A DNA stretch of 64,000 nt from Nemertoderma westbladi (Eukaryota > Xenacoelomorpha > Nemertodermatida > Nemertodermatidae). Positions 45,701 through 55,278 of the stretch are shown piece after piece (the first letter of the stretch is position 1; the number at the start of each line of letters is the position of its first letter). The stretch spans positions 1 through 64,000 of the forward strand of contig JAUCBJ010000937.1 of the NCBI GenBank assembly GCA_032718475.1, written 5' to 3'. The notes under the pieces were generated by a model. That model saw only the letters and a list, made by a program, of their open reading frames with translations, did not search any database and was not told where the DNA came from. The position numbers and the translations under genes are program-made.

Positions 45701-46543
45701 AGAACCTATCCTTATGCCTTCAGTTGTAAATAATACTTCTCCAAGTTCGTCAATATTTTCAGTTAGTATTGCAGCAGGCACATTTTTAGTTATCCCAGTA
45801 ATTTGCCCACCATATAACTTCGCTGAAATATGCCTAGCTTTAAATTCTTGGAGAGAATTTAGAGACACAGGAAGAAATATAAGACCTGATGGACCTTCTA
45901 GTAACACATCACTCTTGTGCTTCGATAATTCATACAACTGGTTAGGAAATATTGGATTTGAAGACTCTGAATAAGGCATATATTGATGGACATCGTATAA
46001 AGGGCAATCATTGCAATCTTTTTGCTTTTCTGTAAATGAGGAGAATGAATCAAGAATAGGTCTATACCCTGTGCACCGGCATAGATTCCCCTGCAATGAA
46101 TCTTCTATGTCAGAAACCATTGGGGATGGATTACTTCTGAGTAGCCCATACATAGACATGACGAAACCAGGGCTGCAGTATCCGCATTGCGTACCATGTG
46201 ATAATGCTAGTCGTTGTTGTATAGGATGGGGCTCTTTCGTGCTTCCTAGACCTTCAATGGTTGTTATAGAAGTTAGATGACATCTAACTAGGGGAAATAT
46301 ACAGGCAGACACAACTTTGTGTTCAACAACATCACTGTTAGGGTTGTATCTAGCTACAACCACATTGCATGCCCCACAATTTCCTGTCCCACACGCTTCT
46401 TTAGTGCCTGTCAACCCAAGTACATTACGTAAGTAATTAACGAGGTTAATTTGAGGTTTTTGTAATATTATATTTCCAGTAATCTCCTTTCTGACACCAT
46501 TTACAAATAATACTATGGAACTACCCACAGTCGACATTTCCAT
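42740..46543 (-). CDS. Xanthine dehydrogenase/aldehyde oxidase family enzyme, intronless
   Basis: The ORF encodes 1267 residues, slightly short for this molybdo-flavoenzyme family (about 1330). Two [2Fe-2S] clusters are complete: C51, C56, C59 and C81 (CGTGNCGAC), then C120, C123, C155 and C157 (CGYCSPG, CRCTGY). The FAD domain follows (about 220-420) but its usual VVGNTE-type loop reads YGGQITG. The molybdopterin domains carry GGGFGGKE, GNRTP, EMGQGLHTKM, SFGTDLAGEA and the catalytic-Glu motif VGEPPL near the C terminus. The Glu in GGKE and the Arg in GNRTP are xanthine-dehydrogenase-like. However, the substrate-stacking segment AFRGFGGPQ of XDH is here AMRGISMIGG, so the key Phe is missing. 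Purine or aldehyde oxidation is therefore likely but the substrate is uncertain. One exon; no break. Confidence 0.92.
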   Translation of the reverse strand: MEMSTVGSSIVLFVNGVRKEITGNIILQKPQINLVNYLRNVLGLTGTKEACGTGNCGACNVVVARYNPNSDVVEHKVVSACIFPLVRCHLTSITTIEGLGSTKEPHPIQQRLALSHGTQCGYCSPGFVMSMYGLLRSNPSPMVSDIEDSLQGNLCRCTGYRPILDSFSSFTEKQKDCNDCPLYDVHQYMPYSESSNPIFPNQLYELSKHKSDVLLEGPSGLIFLPVSLNSLQEFKARHISAKLYGGQITGITKNVPAAILTENIDELGEVLFTTEGIRIGSAVTISELRLHLEKTSNQEKHRLLCASLLQATKSIVKPVREIGTVVGNILAPNPSSSDIVPILVACSADLKVVECVTKATRNISIDSQFYNSTANLLSDLDLVVSVFVPCCEEDTTIFSHRIWPKPTNIAFARLSCGFLLKKDNYDKVLKLTLVYSGVRDGIFIAHRAGDWGFGKKWNKGLVQHISNKLNEEIGDVLTEYQKYLAVGLFWKFVEFVDNGNAYSSVIVEPTSYQTIGDWHTEKAVIGKPVAHHSGLAHCTGESVYVGDSSSPCSDLHLAFVTSIKAHANIISVNISSAEKMLGFVRYFANNDVPGENDNAGITVFASKRVEFVGQVIGCVVATSEAVAKSAARAVMVEYEDLKAITNIEDAIKENSYFHPPQSFILGNVEDAFNGADHILEGELKINSQNHVYLENIACICVPTGENNELTVYASSQDPSGTQRFVSSFTGVPMHKIDVKVKRVGGGFGGKESKPFAVIAPTALAALKLGRSVSCSLKRTDEFLMLGNRTPMLCRYKLGFTSKGKLLCVETNIYADCGYKLSNNDLMLGMMGINIGNCYNIPNSKIVTHVCKTNWPGNGAMRGISMIGGTWFVDNWMHDISLTCNLPQEEIKALNFNKIGDVLNYTGRVLEEHNYSQCWDKCLSVSKYYERQKDVVDFNSMNKYVKRGIYILVKSYGVSIPQPAIFLAQSSCLVCIYTDGSVSINHHGIEMGQGLHTKMIQLVSDTLQVDIARIRVTDTATDKVPNSSVTGGSFGTDLAGEALLHACIILKDRLKPFKDANLDAGWDSWVGAAYMARVCLSATGYYPNPLDHGREVDHLTAGAACCEVEVDCHTGEFRLISTDIVMDVGHSLNPAIDIGQIEGAFIQGLGLHTSEEIWVSKSGTKLTKSLFDYKIPTVKDMPRVFNVHLLKDGLVEKSGFLSARGVGEPPLMLSSCVFFAIKEAISAYRGNRDVFRLDSPASCERIKLACEGKFSPNLKEPENNVFNI

Positions 46544-46875
46544 TGCTGTTCAACTTCGCTGTTTTGCTACAGAAATCCCTATATACTGTAGTTTCTTTCT
46601 TTGATAAAATTAATAATGAAATTCGACTGTTGTTTATGAATCTTCACCTCTTTCACTGTCATCATATTGTTACGTATCTCCCGATTGTTTAAAAAGATAC
46701 AAACGGGTTTTTGTAGTCAAATAGAAAATGATGAAATCAATCGTATTTCTTACAATAGTCAATATTGTTGTAATATTGAATTGTTGTAACAATTATTGTA
46801 ATATTGAACAAGAAATAAATAACGAATATGGGTAGTGGTACTCTAAGGGTACTTACTACAGTATTACTACTAGTT
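46544..46875. other. Upstream region of the oxidase gene
   Basis: AT-rich spacer with TATTGTTGTAATATTGAA repeats at about 46758-46808 (the word occurs twice or three times). No promoter element assigned. Confidence 0.35.
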
Positions 46876-47113
46876 AATAATAATAATAATAATGGTTATT
46901 TATATAGCGCTTTTCTACGCTCGGCATACTCAAAGCGCTTTTATTATCATTACACCAGCGAAGCCAGGTTCCCATTTGACCACTGGGTTGGCATAGGCAC
47001 TGTCTAAAGTTGTCTACACAAAAGTGCAAAACTTTTACAGCCTTTTTTCGGATTCGAACCCGCGCCACCAAACACTATTGTGTAAGCAGTTCAGGCGCCG
47101 TATCCACTCGGAC
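46876..47113 (-). mobile_element. tRNA-derived SINE
   Basis: On the minus strand the head has the two internal RNA polymerase III promoter boxes of a tRNA: A box GTCCGAGTGG (47113-47104) and B box GGTTCGAATCC (47060-47050), with a Leu/Ser-type look. A body of about 130 bp follows, and it ends with AAAAGCGCTATATAAATAA then an ATT repeat (46893-46876). That tail style is common to many deuterostome and other marine invertebrate SINEs. The plus-strand ORFs over it are not genes. Confidence 0.85.
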
Positions 47114-47384
47114 ATTGTATCCTCTCGACGAGGACGACGAGTTCTACGACTTCCTAGAGAAGGTCACCGATCTCGTCGCCGAGTCCTTGTTCATCCTCGG
47201 GGCCCCGGAGGTTTTCGCTACGATGCACAGCCGGCTGAGAGCGGCCGCCAGTGTCGGCGGGTGGGTCGCTGTGGAGGCGACGCTCTTCTTTATGTCCGCC
47301 GTTGTGGAGGAGATCCAAAGTGATCGTATCCACTCGCGACACTTATTACCAGACAGCCAGATCAGAACTAGTGAACCAATCTAA
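47114..47384 (+). pseudogene. Importin-beta (transportin-3-like) exon fragment
   Basis: In the frame of the ORF ending at 47384 the plus strand encodes DEDDEFYDFLEKVTDLVAES, LFILGAPEVFATMHSRLRA and GGWVAVEATLFFMSAVVEEI. This resembles one HEAT-repeat segment of transportin-3/importin-13 nuclear import receptors (a short acidic stretch, then F.D....V.DLV...LFI.G, then W...EA.LF.M.A). The rest of the receptor is not seen nearby. The stretch is GC-rich unlike its surroundings. It may be a stray exon, a retro-copied fragment next to the SINE, or an exon of a gene with distant exons. Confidence 0.4.
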
Positions 47385-47890
47385 ACAAAGCATCGAACTT
47401 TTCCTAATCGACGGTTGTGAGGCTGTCATAACATACCTCAGTGTTTCATTTCTGCTTGTGCGCTTCATGGTTTCAGCCTAATTTAAGTTGCAGTGCACTT
47501 GCATCCGGATAACTCGCATCGAAACTACAATACTTACCACTCACTACTAAAGTGAGCTCAGGCAGTGGAAATGAGGTCCTTCCAGACTTCCCTATTCTCC
47601 ATGGTTGTCACAATTTCGTTCCTCCCAAAGTCCAGTATACTTTTCAAGCTTGTCTATACATGGCTTAGCCGGTGGATGGTTCTGCTATGGTCGCCTGAAT
47701 AATAGATCTGTACTGTAAGACCCCTTTATTACACCAGCGGCACCATCTGAATCGTTGTCTGCGTTTGGTTGTTGACACTGGTGGTATTGTACAATAAATC
47801 TCGGCGCTTTTACGTTTATTTTGTACTGCCTTTATAAGAGAAGCACTACAAAGGCCTCTAGTACACTTGTGTAAAACCATTCGTTATTCG

Positions 47891-48032
47891 AGTGCTTTTG
47901 CGGACATAACAAGTCATTTTTCTCCGCAATATACCGTGTAGGTGCTTTAGCGGACATAACAAGCCATTTTCTCCGCAATGTACCGTGTAGGTGCTTTAGC
48001 GGACATAACAAGCCATTTTCTGCCGCAATGCG
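47891..48032. repeat. 50-bp tandem triplicate
   Basis: CGGACATAAC recurs at 47901, 47951 and 48000; each unit reads GTGCTTT(A/T)GCGGACATAAC, then AAG(C/T)CATTTT, then CCGCAAT. The third unit is incomplete. Confidence 0.92.
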
Positions 48033-48409
48033 CCTAATACTCTAAAAGACTGGAACTCAGATGACGAAATCTGTCAGCTGATTTACTGTAAACGTGGAAC
48101 CTATCTTTGTTCTGCTCAGCCAATCAGAGCTATTTTCATTTTATGTTGGACAAGGGCCTATGTAAAACTGCGCAATGCATTACGGTTTTTTTTTACCTTT
48201 TTCTGAGCCTCGGAACATCGGCTTAGAATTCTTCTGTGCTTCTGTAGAAGTTTCAGACTTTGGCCAAACATTAGATGGCTTTGATTAGAAGAACGTAAAT
48301 CTATTATCTGGATACACTGAATAACACCTGGATACACTGGGAACATTACTGTGCAACTCATACCTGGTCATACCTGCAACGCATTACTGGACTGACCGCA
48401 GTACTACCG

Positions 48410-49101
48410 ATACTGTGCTTCTTTCACCGCATTATTTACTGTCTGTTATTAATTGTTATATGTTGATGGATATGTTGTTATATTTGGAGAATACCGATAA
48501 ATAATCATAAAACCCCCAATCTTATTGATTACTGAAGGTAAGAGGGACCGGTTACCTGTAGCAATTGCGACTTACATTATAGTGGTTTTTGTGTGAATTA
48601 AATGCTATTTCATAATCCCTACATGTGTCAGTTGCTATCCTCCTTATATATGATCAAATTCAGTGACGGTCGGCAGATCAATGTGAAGTAGTGTGAAGTA
48701 GTGTGACAGATAATAAAGCATCTCCTAAAGAATGCGCTATTTACGAAACTCATTGGCCATCTCGTTGTGTTTAGTATAAGTCATAACTCTGTTTTATACT
48801 TAAAGCGCCACGTCCTAAAGGAACTGTTAATATTTCCCCGAAAGTGAATAATATTGTCAGAGATTATATAGTAACGATCAATCGAATAATACAGTAGGTC
48901 TGCACCGCAATCATTTCAAAGCATCCGAATCCAGTCTCCCTTAACAGTGGGTGAATGATCGCGCATAGACTGGCTTCGGCTACGGGCTAATGTAACTTTA
49001 TGTGCACTAAATACTTGTTATAGGCTAAAGTCGATTTATAAACAAGAGGACACCTAAAATTGGAAGGTTAAACTGCTAAAGGTCTGAAAGCGCGAACAAT
49101 C
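48410..49101 (+). repeat. LTR-sized dispersed repeat, copy 2
   Basis: This is the plus-strand partner of 3013-3710, and ends at the same GCGCGAACA. Sequence after 49101 does not match the sequence after copy 1, as expected if the repeat ends there. It may be a solo LTR; no Gag-like frame lies next to it. Confidence 0.5.
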
Positions 49102-50104
49102 AGTGTCCAGGTCTCACTCGAATATAAAAGTACACTTTTCCCTTTTCAGAATCTGGCTGCCCAAGTAAGCTCCAGAGGTGATTTTTCCAATTACCAACAT
49201 GTTCTTCTGGACTATCAGCTTTTTGACGCCCCTTCACACAACCTTTTCATTAAGATACATAATTAAACAACGGTAATTTGCGGCAATTTTGACCAGCATG
49301 TACTTCTCCAGTCTGGCGTTATATACCACTTTGAGATCTTCCTTAGCTTTCTTAATGTTGCGGATGGTTTCGGCTGTTGGTTGTTCAGCTCTTACTCGGT
49401 AGGATATCTTAAGATATTCTCTCTTACAAGTAACCTCAGAGTCTTGCCATGGGTCATACTGTTCTCTTTTGGGTTTCTGGGGAATATGCGTATTGGTTGA
49501 TTCAATTATTGGACTTTTATTATATTTTGGTTGATAGTATCAGCAGACTCGTCTTCACCCGTTGCCTGGAGTACTTCAAAACGGTTTTATAATAATAATT
49601 ATAACCATCTTTTATTTCCTTAAAACTCTGCCTGGTAAAACAATTGGAGGCAGCTAGCAAACAGACGTCGCACAAGTTGATAATTTAAGGGGGGGGGGGG
49701 GGGGGGGGGGGGTAGTCGATATTTTTTATCACCATTTCTAAACCAGAATTTAATGGTGAATTTGGTGATGAAAACCGTTTTCAAAAATTCTATGTAGTTT
49801 TTGACTTACAGTTAATTTAGTAACAATAAGCGAACCATGTGCGGGGAACGAACTATATTAATACGAAATATGAATATTAGTTATTATAGTCCCCTAATCT
49901 CCTAATTTCAATGAGTACATAATCAATATAAAGAGGTACATTTTATCCATATTTTTCATTTCTAATTATTAAGAACATGCTTTGCAACTCTGAGCACTGC
50001 AACAGTGCGCTGATATAAGCTATCATCACATCAGCTGACCCAGGAAATGATCAGCTCAGTTCAATATTTGGTTGCCCCTCAGGAGACACACTTGCGTCTT
50101 TCAA
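49102..50104. other. Spacer with a 24-G tract at a TTAA
   Basis: At 49685-49712 the sequence TTAA is followed by 24 G, reminiscent of the piggyBac-family terminus (TTAA plus G8), and GATGAAAACCG words follow at about 49768. The TACACCATTTT part of the terminus is absent. No gene is supported. Confidence 0.35.
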
Positions 50105-51035
50105 ATGTCCTTAGATAATCATAATTATGATGGGGTGATGGTAACTCCCATCTACTGGCTCCAGAAGTCGAGGAAATCCTGCCAAGTACCTAACTGATCT
50201 AGACTTTGCTGATGACTTAGGAGTTATCTCTGAATCACTAGAGGGAGCCAAACGGCCCCTCAGCTCATTAGAACAGGCTGCTTCTATTGTTGGTCTTTTT
50301 ATTATCTCCAAAAAGACAAAAATTTTGACAGCTAACTTTGAAAGTCCTCAGCAAGTCTCTGACCGCATGAGCATATGCTCAAAGGATGTTATGCCTGAGC
50401 ATGTGGACGACTTCTGTTACCTGGGATCATGGATCCGGAAGTCAGGTGAGGACCTTCGAATACGTAAGGGAAAGGCATGGGCAGCCTTGAATAGGCTTTC
50501 CAGAATTTGGAAGTCACAGAGAATTAATCGGAAACTTAAGGTCCGATTATTTAGAGCAGCAGTAGTTCCAGTACTCCTCTATGGGAGTCCATGCTGGGCT
50601 CTAACTGCAGAGGACACAAAATCTCTGGATGGCACATTCACAAGAATGCTACGCCGGGTTCATTGTATTAAGTATAATGCACACATCTCCAACCAGACAC
50701 TATATAACAATGGAGGTGTCTCATTGGTTCTCCCAAACTTCACACTAAAACAAAGCCGCCTCCGCTTTGCAGGACATTGCTTTCGCCGTGAGGACCAGCC
50801 AGTGCATAATCTTGTGCTTTGGCAGCCTCATGGAGTGAATACGCATGATGGACAGCCCATGACATTCTTGAGCCGCATCTTAAATGACACTGGCCTTGAA
50901 GATGCGTATGATCTAGCAAATGTCATGGGTGATAGGGAGTTGTGGCGGCGCAATTTTGTCGACAAGCCGGCACAGCATTCATAAAAATGCAGCTGCAATG
51001 CAGCATGCCGATCCTAGTAGTATTACTAGTAGTAG
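50105..51035 (+). pseudogene. 5'-truncated RTE-like LINE, copy C
   Basis: The plus strand encodes the last third of the LINE. The ORF from 50325 to 50984 (219 codons) includes DDFCYLGSWIRKSGEDLRIR, VRLFRAAVVPVLLYGSPCW and ELWRRNFVDKPAQHS. Upstream to 50105 the match continues out of frame, so at least one frameshift is present, and the FADD motif region is changed. The 3' end is GCAGCATGCCGATCC and then an imperfect TAG repeat. Confidence 0.87.
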
Positions 51036-52250
51036 CTTGGGTTGCTAAGACTAAGGCTGTTCTACCAAAGGTAGTGAAGAAACTGGAAACACTACATCAG
51101 CATGCAGCTAAGCATGACATCAGGTATTCGAATAGGCCATATTAATAGTCTTATACTGTATGTCAAGTATTGAGTCAGCACATAAGTCAGGAGGCTGCAA
51201 TGGTAACATCCTATCTGAAACACTATGTGTGGTAGGTATTGACAGTCAGATGGTCTTTACTTGCTCAGAATGCAACTTTTCACATGAGTTTACTTGTGGT
51301 AACACCAATGAGTCAACACAACGCGAAGCCAGCCATGAGTTAAACATACTGTTTTTTTTTCCATGAGTAAGCTAGATCTTGGCTGCGAAGTAATTTATAC
51401 ATTGAGTGAGTTTATGGACATGCCCTGTAATTTATCCAAGTCTACTTTCTGCTCAATGGTTGATGAAATTACAAACATTAACGAGGAAGTTGTTGGAGCT
51501 AACATGATTCGGGCTCGTAAGGTTCTGAGTAAAGGAGTAAATAATGTGCCATTATGGTGCCGGTTTTGTAATCTCTATGGAAACAGGACAAGTCCTTGAC
51601 TATGGTATTAGATCAAAAATATGTAATAGCGTTAGTTTAGTTAGAAACTCACCAGCATTCTTGTGATGAATGTAAAGTAAGATTTACAGAATCAAGTGGT
51701 ACCATGGAGTCCAATATCATGCTTTAAATATTTAATAGATCTAAAGATAAAATGTATGAACCATACCATAGTCTAGATTTCTACAAATTTGTCAGTGATG
51801 GGGATACAAATAGTTTTAACAAAAATTTTCGGGTTTACGGGGTCGCATACAGTACGGGGTTTACAGGACAAACTTCTTGAAAGGTGTTTACCTGGTTACC
51901 TGGTTACACTCAAAACCAGAATGAGTCATTTCACTCGTTGATTTGGGTTCGAGTTCCAAAATACAGATTCTTTGGAAAGCAACAAGTAAAGCTGGCTGTG
52001 TTGAGCAGCATAATTGTTGTTGCATAATTTAATTCAGGAGTTGCTGGAAGACAGGAAACATTGAATCGACTATCCACCCACAACCATGCGGTTCCCTCTG
52101 TCAATTTGTCTGTTCGAAAAGACCTCAAACGAGCTTCAAAGGATAAAGAAAAAGCTGCAAAAATAGCTAAGCATAAGGCAACTGTTATTGCTAGAGCAAT
52201 AGATGACTTATCAAATCCTAATCCACTTCAAACTGCGAGCCAGCAATAAA
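51036..52250 (+). pseudogene. Decayed Mutator-like transposase
   Basis: Several plus-strand frames hold pieces that fit the animal Mutator-like transposase family: CSECNFSHEFTC with SHELNILFF (51160-51366), then YTLSEFMDMPCNLSKSTF and NEEVVGANMIRARKVL (51363-51599), then SLDFYKFVSDGDTNSF (about 51770-51820), then LPGYTQNQNESFHSLIWVR (about 51890-51960), and a Lys-rich tail (KDLKRASKDKEKAAK, 52100-52160). The pieces are collinear but separated by stops and frameshifts. The family is assigned from general resemblance only (GDGDS-like and QNQNES motifs). Confidence 0.5.
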
Positions 52251-52447
52251 AGCGAAAGGTAAAAGGGTCAGGAAGATAGGTACACCCATCCTAAATAAAC
52301 AATCACAAAGTAGGAAACAAACTATAAGCAGTCCATCTACAAGTAAAGCTTATGTTCCTGGTGGATTTGGAGGATTGTAAAGAGAACAGGATTTTTTGAA
52401 AATATTTAAAATCTTTTCCATTCCATATCTTGATTCGTTGTCAAAAC

Positions 52448-54815
52448 ATATCGGGTAGAAGAAGTGTTTGTCTCCAATCAATTGGGTAGAAGAAGTGTTT
52501 GTCTCCAATCAATCGGGTAGAAGAAGTGTTTGTCTCCAATCAATCGGGTAGAAGAAGTGTTTGTGTCCAATCTATTGGGTAGAAGAAGTGTTTGTGTCCA
52601 ATCTATTGGGTAGAAGAAGTGTTTGTGTCCAATCTATCGGGTAGAAGAAGTGTTTGTGTCCAATCTATTGGGTAGAAGAAGTGTTTGTGTCCAATCAATT
52701 GGGTAGAAGAAGTGTTTGTCTCCAATCAATCGGGTAGAAGAAGTGTTTGTGTCCAATCTATTGGGTAGAAGAAGTGTTTGTGTCCAATCTATTGGGTAGA
52801 AGAAGTGTTTGTGTCCAATCTATTGGGTAGAAGAAGTGTTTGTGTCCAATCTATTGGGTAGAAGAAGTGTTTGTCTCCAATCAATCGGGTAGAAGAAGTG
52901 TTTGTGTCCAATCTATTGGGTAGAAGAAGTGTTTGTGTCCAATCTATTGGGTAGAAGAAGTGTTTGTGTCCAATCAATTGGGTAGAAGAAGTGTTTGTGT
53001 CCAATCTATCGGGTAGAAGAAGTGTTTGTGTCCAATCTATTGGGTAGAAGAAGTGTTTGTGTCCAATCAATTGGGCAGAAGAAGTGTTTGTCTCCAATCA
53101 ATCGGGTAGAAGAAGTGTTTGTGTCCAATCTATTGGGTAGAAGAAGTGTTTGTGTCCAATCTATTGGGTAGAAGAAGTGTTTGTGTCCAATCTATTGGGT
53201 AGAAGAAGTGTTTGTGTCCAATCTATTGGGTAGAAGAAGTGTTTGTCTCCAATCAATCGGGTAGAAGAAGTGTTTGTGTCCAATCTATTGGGTAGAAGAA
53301 GTGTTTGTGTCCAATCTATTGGGTAGAAGAAGTGTTTGTGTCCAATCTATTGGGTAGAAGAAGTGTTTGTGTCCAATCTATTGGGTAGAAGAAGTGTTTG
53401 TCTCCAATCAAACGGGTAGAAGAAGTGTTTGTCTCCAATCAATCGGGTAGAAGAAGTGTTTGTGTCCAATCTATTGGGTAGAAGAAGTGTTTGTGTCCAA
53501 TCTATTGGGTAGAAGAAGTGTTTGTGTCCAATCTATCGGGTAGAAGAAGTGTTTGTGTCCAATCTATCGGGTAGAAGAAGTGTTTGTGTCCAATCTATTG
53601 GGTAGAAGAAGTGTTTGTGTCCAATCAATTGGGTAGAAGAAGTGTTTGTGTCCAATCTATCGGGTAGAAGAAGTGTTTGTGTCCAATCTATTGGGTAGAA
53701 GAAGTGTTTGTGTCCAATCAATTGGGTAGAAGAAGTGTTTGTGTCCAATCTATCGGGTAGAAGAAGTGTTTGTCTACAATCTATTGGGTAGAAGAAGTGT
53801 TTGTGTCCAATCTATCGGGTAGAAGAAGTGTTTGTGTCCAATCTATTGGGTAGAAGAAGTGTTTGTGTCCAATCAATTGGGTAGAAGAAGTGTTTGTGTC
53901 CAATCTATTGGGTAGAAGAAGTGTTTGTGTCCAATCTATTGGGTTGAAGAAGTGTTTGTGTCCAATCTATTGGGTAGAAGAAGTGTTTGTGCCCAATCTA
54001 TTGGGTAGAAGAAGTGTTTGTGTCCAATCTATTGGGTAGAAGAAGTGTTTGTGTCCAATCAATTGGGTAGAAGAAGTGTTTGTCACCAATCTATTGGGTA
54101 GAAGAAGTGTTTGTGTCCAATCAATTGGGTAGAAGAAGTGTTTGTGTCCAATCTATCGGGTAGAAGAAGTGTTTGTGTCCAATCTATTGGGTAGAAGAAG
54201 TGTTTGTGTCCAATCAATTGGGTAGAAGAAGTGTTTGTGTCCAATCTATCGGGTAGAATAAGTGTTTGTCTTCAATCTATTGGGTAGAAGAAGTGTTTGT
54301 CTCCAATCTATTGGGTAGAAGAAGTGTCTGTGTCCAATCTATTGGGTAGAAGAAGTGTTTGTGTCCAATCTATTGGGTAGAAGAAGTGTTTGTGTCCAAT
54401 CTATTGGGTAGAAGAAGTGTTTGTGTCCAATCTATTGGGTAGAAGAAGTGTTTGTGTCCAATCTATTGGGTAGAAGAAGTGTTTGTGTCCAATCTATTGG
54501 GTAGAAGAAGTGTTTGTGTCCAATCTATCGGGTAGAAGAAGTGTTTGTGTCCAATCAATTGGGTAGAAGAGGTGTTTGTGTCCAATCAATTGGGTAGAAG
54601 AAGTGTTTGTGTCCAATCAATTGGGTAGAAGAAGTGTTTGTGTCCAATCTATTGGGTAGAAGAAGTGTTTGTGTCCAATCTATCGGGTAGAAAAAGTGTT
54701 TGTGTCCAATCAATTGGGTAGAAGAAGTGTTTGTGTCCAATCAATTGGGTAGAAGAAGTGTTTGTGTCCAATCTGTTGGGTAGAAGAAGTGTTTGTGTCC
54801 AATCTATTGCAGTAT
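52448..54815. repeat. 31-bp satellite array, about 76 units
   Basis: The unit contains GGGTAGAAGAAGTGTTTGTG, then TCCAATC, then TATT/AATT/TATC/AATC. Variation is concentrated in two spots: GTGTCC versus GTCTCC, and the four-base TATT/AATT/TATC/AATC site. Other bases are nearly fixed. As 31 is not a multiple of three, each strand can stay open in a 31-residue period (for example HKHFFYPIDWTQTLLLPDRL), which makes spurious ORFs. No spacers separate the units. Confidence 0.97.
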
Positions 54816-55256
54816 TGATTGATAAATATGATGAAGATTGTTGTTTGCAACACACTTTTACTGTCACTGTCATTTGTAAACCTTCTATTCCTTCTATACC
54901 TTCTATATTCTAACAATGGCTATTTAAGTTAAGTACTGTATGACATTTTTAGTCTTGCAATACTCTTCTCATTCATTAGCCTCGTTGCGCTCGTCCTGTT
55001 ATGTCTTAAAATAATTTTCCTAAACGGAGACTAACGACCTTTATTACTATGCAAATTCTAGAAACTGTGAGTGTAAATTGCTGATTTATGGCAGTTGGAT
55101 AATCGTATCCACTGTAAACTCGTTGCGTTCGTTCGTTTTACCAAACTTCCGATTCTTTCTAAACTTTTACGGTCTACATACGCACCAAGTTTCGTTTAAT
55201 TTCATCAAGGAATAACCGAGTTATTAGCGATCAAAAATTTACGACGACGGACAACT
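54816..55256. other. Spacer with a dispersed repeat
   Basis: From about 55140 the order of words CGATTCTTTCTAAACTTTTA, CACCAAGTTTCGTTTAATTTC, TTATTAGCGATCA and GACGGACAACTC matches 40610-40735 in diverged form. No gene. Confidence 0.5.
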
Positions 55257-55278
55257 CGTTAATGGCACCCATATTCTA
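55257..55278. repeat. Target-site duplication, left copy
   Basis: The 22-bp sequence CGTTAATGGCACCCAT..TCTA is identical at 59028-59049, on the other side of the full-length LINE. It marks the insertion site within a dispersed repeat. Confidence 0.95.

Noticed and set aside
47010-47113. N-terminal part of the plus-strand ORF at 47 kb
   Set aside because: It reads through the SINE tRNA head backwards; only the part after 47113 has protein similarity.
47043-47113. Genuine tRNA gene
   Set aside because: The tRNA boxes are continuous with a SINE body and tail, and the stem partners are incomplete.
47099-47336. Target-site duplication around the importin-like fragment (GTATCCACTCG)
   Set aside because: The left copy is part of the SINE A-box region, so the match may be coincidental; kept only as a lead.
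52448-54815. CRISPR-like regular array
   Set aside because: Units are contiguous without unique spacers and the DNA is clearly animal; it is a satellite.
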